This document shows, piece after piece, positions 52,267-61,052 of a stretch of 64,000 bases of DNA. The DNA comes from Flavobacterium sp. (GTDB lineage Bacteria; Bacteroidota; Bacteroidia; Flavobacteriales; Flavobacteriaceae), in NCBI GenBank assembly GCA_023259675.1, contig JALRGT010000013.1, positions 1 through 64,000 on the forward strand, in the 5' to 3' direction. The translations under genes and the position numbers were made by a program. The notes under the pieces are model-generated. The model was not told the origin of the DNA, made no database searches, and saw only the letters and a list, made by a program, of their open reading frames with translations. Numbering within the stretch: the first letter of the stretch is position 1; every line of letters begins with the position of its first letter.

Positions 52267-54639
52267 ATGACACGTATTAATATAAAAAAAACGCTTTGGT
52301 TTGCACTACTATTAGTTTCGACCGCTACCGTTTATGGACAAAAAACTACATTACAGAGTTTTCCTTTGTCTTCAGTTCGTTTACTCAATAGTCCGTTTAA
52401 GGAAGCGCAACAAACCGACATGAAGTACATTTTGTCACTTGATCCTGATCGTCTTTTGTTCCCTTATTTGAGAGAAGCTGGAATTGAGTCTAATGCTAAG
52501 AGTTATGGGAATTGGGAAAACACAGGTCTTGATGGACACATTGGAGGACATTATCTTTCGGCCTTATCTGAAATGTATGCTGCAACCGGAAATCAACTTA
52601 TAAAGGAAAGACTCGATTATATGCTGGATTGGCTGGAAAAATGCCAACAAAAAAACGGTAATGGCTACATAGGTGGTGTTCCGGGGAGCAAAGCTTTATG
52701 GGAGGAAATTGAACAGGGTAAAATTGATGCCGGAAGTTTCTCCTTGAATAACAAATGGGTGCCTTGGTATAACATTCATAAAGTATATGCCGGATTGGTA
52801 GACGCATATAAATTAACCGGAAATGAGAAAGCCAAAAAAATGCTCATCCAACTTTCGGACTGGTGTTTGAACCTTACGGCAAATTTGTCTGATGACCAAA
52901 TTCAACAATTGTTGCGCAGTGAACATGGCGGAATGAATGAAGTTTTTGCCGATGTTGCTACCATTACTGGATATAAAAAATACCTAACGTTAGCCGAAAA
53001 ATTCTCCCATAAAACGATTCTTGATCCCCTTTTGAAAAATACCGATGCACTAAACGGATTGCATGCCAATACACAAATTCCAAAAGTAATCGGTTTTATG
53101 CGTGTTGCCGAAGTTTCTGGAGATAAAGATTGGGCGAATGCCGCCGATTTTTTCTGGAACACAGTAGTGAATAACCGAACAATTTCTATTGGTGGAAACA
53201 GTGTGAGAGAACATTTCAATCCTGCCAATGATTTTTCTTCCATGATAGAATCCAGAGAAGGTCCAGAAACATGTAACAGCTATAATATGTTGAAATTAAG
53301 CAAGCATTTGTTTCTTGACAATCCTTCTTCAAAATATATGGATTATTATGAACGTACTACTTACAACCATATTTTATCATCTCAACACCCTGATGGTGGA
53401 TTTGTGTATTTCACTCCTATTCGACCACGTCATTACCGAGTATATTCGGAACCACAAGAGTCTTTTTGGTGCTGTGTTGGTTCAGGATTGGAAAATCACG
53501 GGAAATATGGAGAACTGATTTATGCTCATGACGATAAAAATCTATATGTAAACCTTTTTATTCCTTCTACTTTAAATTGGAAAGAAAAAGGAATTACATT
53601 AACTCAAAACACCAAATTCCCTTTTGAAGAGAAAACTTCAATCGAATTGAAACTGAACAAACCACAAAAATTTGCCATTAAGTTCCGTTATCCTTCTTGG
53701 GTTGCAGACGGTAAAATGAAAATTAGTGTCAACAATAAAGAAATGAATATCGAAAAAGATTCGAATTCCTATGTTTCCATTGAACGAAAATGGAAAACAG
53801 GAGATGTTATTTCGATTATTTTACCAATGCAAAACAAGACCGAACAACTTCCGGATAAGTCCAACTGGGTTTCATTTGTGCATGGCCCAATCGTACTCGC
53901 TGCTGTTACCGACACAACCGATTTAGTTGGTCTTCGTGCCGATGGAAGCCGTATGGGTCATATCGCCAGTGGTCCTGTTTACCCAATTGAAGAGGCGCCT
54001 TTATTGGTTTCTAACAATGCTGATTTGGCCAATTCCTTAATTACTGAAAAAGGGAAACCATTTGCCTTTACCGCTTCGGATATTATTTACCAAGAAAAAT
54101 ATAAGAATTTAGAATTGGTTCCATTCTTCCAAATTCACGATGCCAGATATATGCTCTATTGGCCATTTACAACCAAAGAAAAATTGCCAGAAATACAAAA
54201 GGCCATGAAAGAGAGAGAAACCGCTCAAATGAAATTAGAAGCGGCAACAGTTGATATGGTTACTTCAGGAGAACAACAACCGGAATCAGACCATAATTTC
54301 AAAGGAGAACAAACCGATACCGGAATCTTTAAAGAACGCCATTACCGTAATGGAAAAGGTTTCTTTAGTTATGATTTGAAAAATCCCCTTTTAGAGGCTC
54401 GAAAGTTACGTTTCACCTATTTCGGTACCGATAAAAATAAAAATTTTGACATTTATGTAAATGATATTTTAGTGTCTTCAATTAATATGGATGGATCAGA
54501 AGGAGACCAATTTATTGATAAAATGATTGAACTTCCGGCTGCAATTATCAATAATGAAAATAAAATTTTACGAGTAACCTTTAAGGCAAAACCAAATTCA
54601 ATGATTACCGGAATTTATGAAGTACGTTTAATGAAATAG
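52267..54639 (+). CDS. Secreted GH127 beta-L-arabinofuranosidase
   Basis: A 790-residue exported protein (signal peptide ending near VYGQ) of family GH127 (former DUF1680). It starts with the typical VRLLNSPFKEAQQTDMKYIL and GLDGHIGGHYLSALSEMYAATGN. The unusual zinc-cysteine active site is present: Glu334 and Cys336 in PETCNSYN, and Cys402-Cys403 in FWCCVGSG. These correspond to Glu338, Cys340, Cys417 and Cys418 of the Bifidobacterium enzyme HypBA1, in which one cysteine is the nucleophile. The C-terminal 150 residues form a further sandwich domain. It is the last gene of the operon with GH27, GH43 and GH51. Beta-L-arabinofuranose is characteristic of hydroxyproline-linked arabinans of extensins, and of some other plant glycans. 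Confidence 0.93.
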   Translation: MTRINIKKTLWFALLLVSTATVYGQKTTLQSFPLSSVRLLNSPFKEAQQTDMKYILSLDPDRLLFPYLREAGIESNAKSYGNWENTGLDGHIGGHYLSALSEMYAATGNQLIKERLDYMLDWLEKCQQKNGNGYIGGVPGSKALWEEIEQGKIDAGSFSLNNKWVPWYNIHKVYAGLVDAYKLTGNEKAKKMLIQLSDWCLNLTANLSDDQIQQLLRSEHGGMNEVFADVATITGYKKYLTLAEKFSHKTILDPLLKNTDALNGLHANTQIPKVIGFMRVAEVSGDKDWANAADFFWNTVVNNRTISIGGNSVREHFNPANDFSSMIESREGPETCNSYNMLKLSKHLFLDNPSSKYMDYYERTTYNHILSSQHPDGGFVYFTPIRPRHYRVYSEPQESFWCCVGSGLENHGKYGELIYAHDDKNLYVNLFIPSTLNWKEKGITLTQNTKFPFEEKTSIELKLNKPQKFAIKFRYPSWVADGKMKISVNNKEMNIEKDSNSYVSIERKWKTGDVISIILPMQNKTEQLPDKSNWVSFVHGPIVLAAVTDTTDLVGLRADGSRMGHIASGPVYPIEEAPLLVSNNADLANSLITEKGKPFAFTASDIIYQEKYKNLELVPFFQIHDARYMLYWPFTTKEKLPEIQKAMKERETAQMKLEAATVDMVTSGEQQPESDHNFKGEQTDTGIFKERHYRNGKGFFSYDLKNPLLEARKLRFTYFGTDKNKNFDIYVNDILVSSINMDGSEGDQFIDKMIELPAAIINNENKILRVTFKAKPNSMITGIYEVRLMK

Positions 54640-54889
54640 GAATAGAACCGGAGAATAGAAAATCCCTGTTGTTTTTTATAAAGTATTAATTCTAGTTGTC
54701 CTCTCAAAGTACAAATTATAAATATTTTGCTTAATGTGTTCTTGAAATTTTTCAACCCAGATAATTCTTGCATTAAAATTTTATTTCATTGGTATTTAGC
54801 ATTATAAAAATAAAAACACCAAGATATTTTTTCCAATCATTGAGAATATTACCTGAAAATTATTAAATTTAGACGATTCTTTTTATAAA

Positions 54890-55534
54890 TTGAATTTAAT
54901 TCCGAAACATTTGAAAAACCAAAATATTAATTCTTTAACAAAAGAAGATACAATCTTGTGGAGAGAGATGAAAGAGGGGAATGAAAAATCGTTCTCTGCT
55001 CTTTTTGAAAGATATTATGGTTACCTCAATCATTATGGGAACACATTGTGTCTTCATCCTGAAAAAGTTCAAGACAGTGTACAAGATGTTTTTACCGATA
55101 TTTGGATTTATAGACAGTCACTCAATGATTCTGTAGTGGTAAAAGCCTATTTATTGTCGTGTATCCGTAAACGTTTGGCAAGACAAAATGAAAGAGATCA
55201 TGTGTTTCGCAAAACGACTTCAACAGATACCATTGAATTTTTGTTTGACTTTTCCATCGAACATCAACTCATAATAGATGAAGTAACCGCCGAAAAAGTA
55301 GTACATCTTAATAAATTATTGAATGAATTACCCGATAGACAAAAAGAGGCCCTATATTTGAGGTACCATCAAGGCCTGACGATCGAGCAAATTGCCGAAA
55401 TGCTAGAGGTTAATTACCAATCTGCAAATAATTTACTTCACCGTGCACTAATTAACCTTCGCAAAGAATGGAAAGAAAATCTTACTCTAATAATGCTTAC
55501 GCCTTTGTTTTTGAATTTGCTGGAAAAAAATTAA
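54890..55534 (+). CDS. ECF-type RNA polymerase sigma factor
   Basis: A 214-residue sigma-70 family factor of the Bacteroidota ECF group that partners with FecR anti-sigma factors. Region 2 spans about 25-95 (ALFERYYGYLNHYGNTL, VQDSVQDVFTDIW). Region 4 spans about 145-200 (LPDRQKEALYLRYHQGLTIEQIAEMLEVNYQSANNLLHRALINLRK). The only acceptable start is TTG at 54890: an in-frame stop lies about 40 bases upstream, and the first ATG would remove part of region 2. It is separated from the GH127 gene by 250 bases without a recognised hairpin. It most likely serves the SusC-FecR signalling system of this locus although it is placed at the opposite end. Confidence 0.92.
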   Translation: MNLIPKHLKNQNINSLTKEDTILWREMKEGNEKSFSALFERYYGYLNHYGNTLCLHPEKVQDSVQDVFTDIWIYRQSLNDSVVVKAYLLSCIRKRLARQNERDHVFRKTTSTDTIEFLFDFSIEHQLIIDEVTAEKVVHLNKLLNELPDRQKEALYLRYHQGLTIEQIAEMLEVNYQSANNLLHRALINLRKEWKENLTLIMLTPLFLNLLEKN

Positions 55535-55628
55535 TTTCTAAATTTATTTTGTTAAAAAATAATCAAACCAAAAATGTGTCTTATCTTTCACAATAAAAAA
55601 CGGATTGGTTTAGAAAATCATTTATGTT

Positions 55629-55700
55629 GGCTCTGTAGTTCAACGGATAGAATGGGAGTTTCCTAAACTTTTGATCCAGGTTCGATTCCTGGCAGAGCTA
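55629..55700 (+). tRNA. tRNA-Arg (CCT)
   Basis: A full cloverleaf: acceptor 55629-55635 with 55693-55699 (one G-T), D arm GTTC/GAAT, anticodon stem 55655-55659 with 55667-55671, T arm CCAGG/CCTGG around TTCGATT. The anticodon at 55662-55664 is CCT, reading AGG. No CCA is encoded. No repeat of its 3' end was noticed nearby, so no sign of integration here. Confidence 0.95.
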
Positions 55701-55743
55701 CTGATTCAAACCATTTCGTACAAAAACTTAAATAATTAAACTC

Positions 55744-56859
55744 ATGAAAAAATTCGCTCCCCTGTTACTTATACTAATTTTAATCAGTTGTAATGCACAG
55801 ACCAAACCAAATGACATTCCCATTAAAGAGGAAGTAATCAACTACACGTTTGAAACTGTCGTGTCTGGAATTAATAATCCATGGGGGATGACTTGGCTTC
55901 CAGATGGAACCATGCTTGTGACTGAAAAAAGTGGAATAATTTATCAAATAAAAAACGGAATAAAAACAGAAGTTAAAAATGTCCCTTCTGTATATAATCG
56001 TGGACAAGGTGGCTTATTGGATATTGTTTTGCATCCCAAATATCCTGAAAATGGTTGGATATACATCACTTATGCCTCTACCGATGGCGAAGGTGAAGGG
56101 GGAAACACCAAACTCATTCGAGCAAAATTGGAAGGAGACAGCCTTACTCAAATTGAAACACTCTATAAAGCAAATCCAAACAGCACCAAGGGACAACATT
56201 TTGGTTCCAGAATTGTGTTTGACAACCAAGGATATCTCTATTTTTCTATTGGAGAACGAGGGAGTCATTTTGTAAACCCACAAGATATTACACGAGATTG
56301 CGGAAAAATATACCGATTAAATGATGATGGAAGTATTCCGAAAGACAATCCATTTGTAGGACAAGCTGGAGCGAAAGAAGCGATTTATTCGTATGGACAC
56401 AGAAACCCTCAGGGTCTTGCCATAAATCCAATTACAGGAGCGATTTGGGAGCATGAACATGGTCCACAAGGTGGTGATGAAATCAACCTTATTAAAAAAG
56501 GGGCTAATTATGGTTGGCCGGTAGTCACTTACGGTATTGATTATGATGGTACCACTATTAGTAAGGAAAATGAAAAACCGGGAATCGAAAAACCAATTTT
56601 TTATTGGCTTCCCTCTATCGCACCTAGCGGAATGACTTTTGTAACCAGTGACAAATATCCAGAATGGAAAGGACATTTGCTAGTAGGTTCTTTAAAATTT
56701 CAATATTTGGAATTAGTAAAACTAAATGGGGATGAAATTATAGGACGCCAAAAGATAGCGACTAACATCGGTCGTTTACGAAATGTAAAACAAGGACCCG
56801 ACGGTTTTATATATATGGGCGTAGAAGGAAAAGGAATTGTTAAAATTATACCAAATTAA
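55744..56859 (+). CDS. PQQ-dependent sugar dehydrogenase lipoprotein (GSDH family)
   Basis: A 371-residue lipoprotein (lipobox ISC, Cys 16) of the soluble glucose/aldose dehydrogenase family, a six-bladed propeller binding PQQ. Visible motifs are NNPWGMTWLPDGTMLVTEKSG at the start, GGLLDIVLHP, GQHFGSRIVFDNQGYLYFSIGERG with the catalytic His, GHRNPQGLAINP, and WEHEHGPQGGDEINLI. It oxidises the C1 hydroxyl of aldoses to lactones in the periplasm or at the surface. A cytochrome c gene follows after five bases and is the natural electron acceptor. The immediate upstream neighbour is tRNA-Arg, 43 bases away. Whether this organism makes PQQ cannot be told from the window. Confidence 0.92.
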   Translation: MKKFAPLLLILILISCNAQTKPNDIPIKEEVINYTFETVVSGINNPWGMTWLPDGTMLVTEKSGIIYQIKNGIKTEVKNVPSVYNRGQGGLLDIVLHPKYPENGWIYITYASTDGEGEGGNTKLIRAKLEGDSLTQIETLYKANPNSTKGQHFGSRIVFDNQGYLYFSIGERGSHFVNPQDITRDCGKIYRLNDDGSIPKDNPFVGQAGAKEAIYSYGHRNPQGLAINPITGAIWEHEHGPQGGDEINLIKKGANYGWPVVTYGIDYDGTTISKENEKPGIEKPIFYWLPSIAPSGMTFVTSDKYPEWKGHLLVGSLKFQYLELVKLNGDEIIGRQKIATNIGRLRNVKQGPDGFIYMGVEGKGIVKIIPN

Positions 56860-56864
56860 TAAAG

Positions 56865-57311
56865 ATGAATACAACTAAAATAATTTTTGGCCTGGCAGTA
56901 ATCGGTATTGGATTTGCTTCTCAATCCTTCTCAAAAAACGAATACACAAATGTTACTGGAGTACAACAGCAAAAAACACCTTTACAAAAAAGTATCGCCA
57001 GCGGTAAAGAAATTTATACTGATTTTTGCATGCAATGTCACGGCGGAAATGGTGAAGGGAATGCTTTAAATTTTCCTCCTTTAAATAATTCTGATTGGTT
57101 GAAAAAGAAAAGAACCCAAAGTATTCATGCTGTAAAATTTGGCCAAACGGGCGAAATAGTTGTCAACGGCAAAAAATACAACAATATAATGCCTCCCGCG
57201 GGACTTTCTAATCAGGAAGTGGCCGATGTAATGAACTATATCATGAATTCCTGGAACAATAAAAACCACAAAATGGTAACTGTTGCAGAAGTAACCAAAA
57301 TAGTCAAATAA
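56865..57311 (+). CDS. Periplasmic monohaem cytochrome c
   Basis: A 148-residue protein with a signal peptide (about residues 1-23) and one class I cytochrome c domain. The haem motif CMQCH lies at residues 55-59. The axial Met is probably in NNIMPPAGLSNQEVADVMNYIM. The spacing of five bases after the sugar dehydrogenase gene makes cotranscription nearly certain. It would carry electrons from the PQQ enzyme to the respiratory chain. Related sugar dehydrogenases can carry this cytochrome as a fused domain; here it is separate. Confidence 0.93.
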   Translation: MNTTKIIFGLAVIGIGFASQSFSKNEYTNVTGVQQQKTPLQKSIASGKEIYTDFCMQCHGGNGEGNALNFPPLNNSDWLKKKRTQSIHAVKFGQTGEIVVNGKKYNNIMPPAGLSNQEVADVMNYIMNSWNNKNHKMVTVAEVTKIVK

Positions 57312-57405
57312 AAACACTCAAAATTTCTAAGATAAACACCTAACATAAATAATTCTCTTCTAAAAAACTTTATCTTTATAGGACGTATAAATTATTCATA
57401 ATCTT

Positions 57406-58434
57406 ATGAAAAGTAGATTTTATACATCCGTTTTTTCTATCCTTTTTATATTGTTTTTATTTAATTGTAGTTGCAATCGAGGAAAAGCAGCCGACACTGA
57501 AAATAATTACATTGAAAAGAAGACTCCACATGAGCAAAAAGTAAAAACTCCCGTTATCGACACTGCCGATTACAATCGCAGGATGCTTTTGTTAAGCAAT
57601 AACGATAAATCCGGAAGATGGCCGGTAAAATCGGCTTATCCGTTACCGGGAGCTATTTTACCCTATAAGAGAATCGTGGCTTTTTACGGCAATCTTTACT
57701 CCAAAAGAATGGGAATCTTGGGAGAATTACCCAAAGAACCGATGCTAAAAAAATTAAAAGAAGAAACAGATCGCTGGAAAATAGCGGATCCCGACATCCC
57801 TGTAATTCCTGCCTTGCATTATATTGCAATCACAGCTCAAGGGTCTCCCGGCAAAGACAATAAATACCGATTAAGAATGCCCTTTAAACAAATTGATACT
57901 ATTTTAAGTTGGGCAAAACCTATCAAAGCATTAGTATTCCTCGACGTTCAAATAGGTCAAAGTACGGTCAAAGAAGAAGTTGTAACATTAGAAAAATATC
58001 TTAGCCTTCCTAATGTACATCTGGGAATTGATCCCGAATTTTCATTAAAAAATGGTGAAGTACCTGGAACCAAAATTGGCACCTACTCCGCATATGATAT
58101 TAATACGGTTATTGATTATTTAGCTCACATTGTTCGAAAAAATAAGCTTCCTCCAAAAGTGCTGGTCGTACATCGATTTACGCAAAGAATGGTAACGAAC
58201 TACAAAAATATAAAAAGAGTTCCCGAAGTCCAGATTGTAATCAATATGGATGGTTTTGGCAGTAAAACATTAAAAAAATCAACCTATTTGGATTATATCT
58301 ACCGAGAGCCGGTGCAGTTTACCGGATTCAAATTATTTTACAAAAACGATACCCGTAATAACCCAAACGGATTGTATACTCCAACCGAAATACTAAAATT
58401 AAAACCAAATCCTATTTATATCCAATATCAGTAA
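57406..58434 (+). CDS. Unrecognised lipoprotein, probable TIM-barrel-like fold
   Basis: A 342-residue lipoprotein (Cys 21 after a hydrophobic leader). I know no function for it. The sequence from about residue 90 onward reads as alternating strands and helices with acidic or polar strand ends: IVAFYGNLYSKRMGILGE, IKALVFLDVQIGQSTV, NVHLGIDPEFSL, KVLVVHRFTQRMV and IVINMDGFG. This suggests an (alpha/beta)8 barrel with a polar pocket. From memory it resembles uncharacterised secreted proteins of actinobacteria with LDIQPGRS and LALDPEW motifs. A polysaccharide deacetylase gene follows 24 bases downstream, so it may act on the same envelope or extracellular polysaccharide, possibly as a hydrolase. 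Confidence 0.75.
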   Translation: MKSRFYTSVFSILFILFLFNCSCNRGKAADTENNYIEKKTPHEQKVKTPVIDTADYNRRMLLLSNNDKSGRWPVKSAYPLPGAILPYKRIVAFYGNLYSKRMGILGELPKEPMLKKLKEETDRWKIADPDIPVIPALHYIAITAQGSPGKDNKYRLRMPFKQIDTILSWAKPIKALVFLDVQIGQSTVKEEVVTLEKYLSLPNVHLGIDPEFSLKNGEVPGTKIGTYSAYDINTVIDYLAHIVRKNKLPPKVLVVHRFTQRMVTNYKNIKRVPEVQIVINMDGFGSKTLKKSTYLDYIYREPVQFTGFKLFYKNDTRNNPNGLYTPTEILKLKPNPIYIQYQ

Positions 58435-58458
58435 TTCATTAATTATAATTTTCGAATA

Positions 58459-59268
58459 ATGAAAAATTGTAGTCAACTATTAATCCTGATTCCAATGCTG
58501 TTATTGGGTTTTCAATCCATGACTGGAGATATAAATGTTTTGGTTAAAAAAGAAATACAAAGTGAGATTCAGAAAAAAGAGGTTCCTGTACTGTGTTATC
58601 ATCGAATCCGAAAAATACTGCCTACAGATGGTGAAAACATGAAAACCTATTCAGTAACACCAACTGCATTTGCTGCACAAATGAAATCTTTATATGATAA
58701 TGGATTTCAAACTATCTTACCAGACCAATTGTATAATTATTTGAAATATAATGAACCACTACCTCCAAAACCGGTAATGATTACCTTTGATGACACCCGA
58801 GAGGAACAATATCGAATTGGAGCAGTAGAATTAAAAAAATACGGTTTTAAAGCAGTATTTTTCATTATGACCGTAAGTATCGATAAACAAGGATATATGA
58901 CCAAGAGTCAAATTAAAGAATTATCAGAAAACGAACATGTAATTGGTAATCACAGTTGGGATCATCATAGTGTAACCAAATACACTGCAGAAGATTGGAA
59001 TACCCAACTTATAAAACCCCAAGAACAATTAGAAAAAATTACGGGAAAACCCGTAAACTATTTTTCATATCCCTTTGGATTGTGGAATACAAACGCCATT
59101 TCTGTTTTAAAAAAACAAAATTATAAATTGGCCTTCCAACTTTCCGATAGAAAAATGGCTGCCGAGTCCGAATTTACAGTAAGACGATTAATAATTCCTG
59201 GAGGGTGGGATGCCGCCAAAATGATTAAAAACATGAATGATGTTTTCCGTAAAACTACTCCAAAATAA
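58459..59268 (+). CDS. Secreted polysaccharide deacetylase (CE4 / NodB-like)
   Basis: A 269-residue exported protein with NodB homology. The start of the domain is VPVLCYHRI. The metal and catalytic Asp pair is Asp111-Asp112 in MITFDDT, where the usual Gly is Thr. The metal histidines are His165 and His169 in GNHSWDHHS. The second half has YFSYPFGLWN. It would remove N- or O-acetyl groups from a polysaccharide such as poly-N-acetylglucosamine or peptidoglycan-like chains. It lies 24 bases downstream of the unrecognised lipoprotein and is likely cotranscribed with it. Confidence 0.9.
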   Translation: MKNCSQLLILIPMLLLGFQSMTGDINVLVKKEIQSEIQKKEVPVLCYHRIRKILPTDGENMKTYSVTPTAFAAQMKSLYDNGFQTILPDQLYNYLKYNEPLPPKPVMITFDDTREEQYRIGAVELKKYGFKAVFFIMTVSIDKQGYMTKSQIKELSENEHVIGNHSWDHHSVTKYTAEDWNTQLIKPQEQLEKITGKPVNYFSYPFGLWNTNAISVLKKQNYKLAFQLSDRKMAAESEFTVRRLIIPGGWDAAKMIKNMNDVFRKTTPK

Positions 59269-59582
59269 GAGAAGTAATTTAGTTTTAAATTCAATCACCC
59301 CCAATACGGCAGCTATTTGAAATAAAAAAACAATAAAAACAAAACCCTATACCCTATAATTAGAAGGGAGTTCTTCCATTTTTTGTTGTGAATTCGCAAA
59401 AAAAAGCAATTTGGAAAAGAGTAATTCGTAAAAAAACACTTCCTTTAAAAAGAATGCCACATTAGTTATCAAAATCGTAATCATTTGCGAAATTAAACTA
59501 AAAAAATTATGTAAATTAGTCATTAAATTATGTAATTATATCAAAAAACATAATTTTATTAATTTTTTAATAATTTGGTAAC
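59269..59582. other. Intergenic gap, 314 bases, nothing identified
   Basis: Very AT-rich DNA between the deacetylase and the ATP-grasp operon. No hairpin terminator with a T tract and no full promoter match were found, although the operon promoter should be here. No coding frame is convincing. Confidence 0.45.
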
Positions 59583-61019
59583 ATGGTAAAATTAACCCCT
59601 AATTTAAATCCAAAAGGATGGGATGAAATGTTTTCTAAAGATGGAGTAAGAGACTCATACCGTCAAGTTTTAAAGACACTGGAAAACTTAAATCTGGCAA
59701 CATTGAATCAGAAACAGCAACAAGCTTCTGATATTTTTATGAATCAAGGGATTACTTTTACTGTTTATAGTGATGACAATCAAGGCATAGAACGGATATT
59801 TCCATTCGATATTATTCCAAGAATTATCACTAAGGGAGAATGGAATGAGGTAGAAACCGGAATTGCACAAAGATTAAAAGCACTAAATTTATTCCTGGAA
59901 GATGTCTATAATGGCCAACAGATTATCAAAGATGGCATAATCCCAGCAGCTTTAATTGCGAGTTGCCCTCATTATTTACCCGAGGTTCATGGAATAAAAG
60001 TGCCTCACAACATTCATGTGCATATTGCAGGTATTGATTTAATTCGTGGTGCTGATGGAGAATTCTATGTCTTGGAAGACAACCTCAGGTGTCCGAGTGG
60101 TGTAAGTTACATGCTGGAAAACAGGGAAATAACCAAACGTGTTTTTCCAGAGATGTTTGCATCAAATAATGTCAGCATGGTGGTCAATTACCCAATGATC
60201 TTTCATAATATTCTGATATCCTTATCTCCAAGGAATGTTTCTAATCCTAATGTAGTTTTATTGACTCCTGGAGTATACAATTCTGCTTATTATGAACATA
60301 CTTTTTTAGCCAGACAAATGGGAATTCCGTTGGTCGAAGGTCGTGACTTGGTGGTAAACAACGACAAAGTTTACATGAAAACTACATCAGGACTTCACCA
60401 AGTGGACGTAATTTATAGACGTATAGATGACGAATACATCGATCCACTTGTCTTTAAACCGGATAGTGTTTTGGGTGTACCCGGCTTAATCAATGCATAC
60501 AAAATGGGAAATGTAGCCTTGGTAAATGCCGTAGGAAATGGGGTCGCCGATGATAAAGCGGTATACGCCTACGTACCGGATATGATAAAGTACTACTTGA
60601 ACGAGGAGCCTATTTTGAAAAATGTTCCCACCTACCAAATGGAAAACAAAGAGGAACGCGAGCTTGTTTTTGCCGATATGGAAAACATGGTAATTAAGGA
60701 AACCAACCAAAGTGGAGGATACGGAATGGTTATGGGAAATAAAGCGACAGAACAAGAATTAGAAGCTGCCAAAAAAGCCATACTAAATAATCCCCGTAAT
60801 TTTATTGCGCAACCGATTATACAATTGAGTACGGTACCTTGTTTTATTGATGGAGAACTCAAGTTGCGTCATGTTGATTTACGTCCTTATGCCCTTTGTG
60901 GTCCAAACGGAGTAGAAATTGTACCTGGTGGATTAACCCGAGTGGCATTAACAGAAGGTTCCCTTGTTGTAAATTCCTCTCAAGGTGGAGGAAGTAAGGA
61001 TACTTGGATATTAAAATAA
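59583..61019 (+). CDS. Circularly permuted ATP-grasp family protein
   Basis: A 478-residue cytoplasmic protein of the circularly permuted ATP-grasp group (former DUF404/DUF407). Typical strings are GWDEMFSKDGVRDSYRQVL at the start, GIERIFPFDIIPRII, DLIRGADGEFYVLEDNLRCPSGVSYMLENR, DVIYRRIDDEYIDPLVF and ESGGYGMV-like NQSGGYGMVMG near residue 380. ATP-grasp enzymes join a carboxylate to an amine through an acyl-phosphate. This group is proposed to make or modify peptides, but no substrate is established. It is first in an operon with an alpha-E protein and a transglutaminase-like protein, a fixed trio in many bacteria. Confidence 0.93.
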   Translation: MVKLTPNLNPKGWDEMFSKDGVRDSYRQVLKTLENLNLATLNQKQQQASDIFMNQGITFTVYSDDNQGIERIFPFDIIPRIITKGEWNEVETGIAQRLKALNLFLEDVYNGQQIIKDGIIPAALIASCPHYLPEVHGIKVPHNIHVHIAGIDLIRGADGEFYVLEDNLRCPSGVSYMLENREITKRVFPEMFASNNVSMVVNYPMIFHNILISLSPRNVSNPNVVLLTPGVYNSAYYEHTFLARQMGIPLVEGRDLVVNNDKVYMKTTSGLHQVDVIYRRIDDEYIDPLVFKPDSVLGVPGLINAYKMGNVALVNAVGNGVADDKAVYAYVPDMIKYYLNEEPILKNVPTYQMENKEERELVFADMENMVIKETNQSGGYGMVMGNKATEQELEAAKKAILNNPRNFIAQPIIQLSTVPCFIDGELKLRHVDLRPYALCGPNGVEIVPGGLTRVALTEGSLVVNSSQGGGSKDTWILK

Positions 61020-61052
61020 GTAATGAAATTAGTATAACTAAATAAAAATAGT

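Noticed and set aside
55701..59268. Integrated island behind tRNA-Arg
   Set aside because: No integrase, no repeat of the tRNA 3' end and ordinary gene content.
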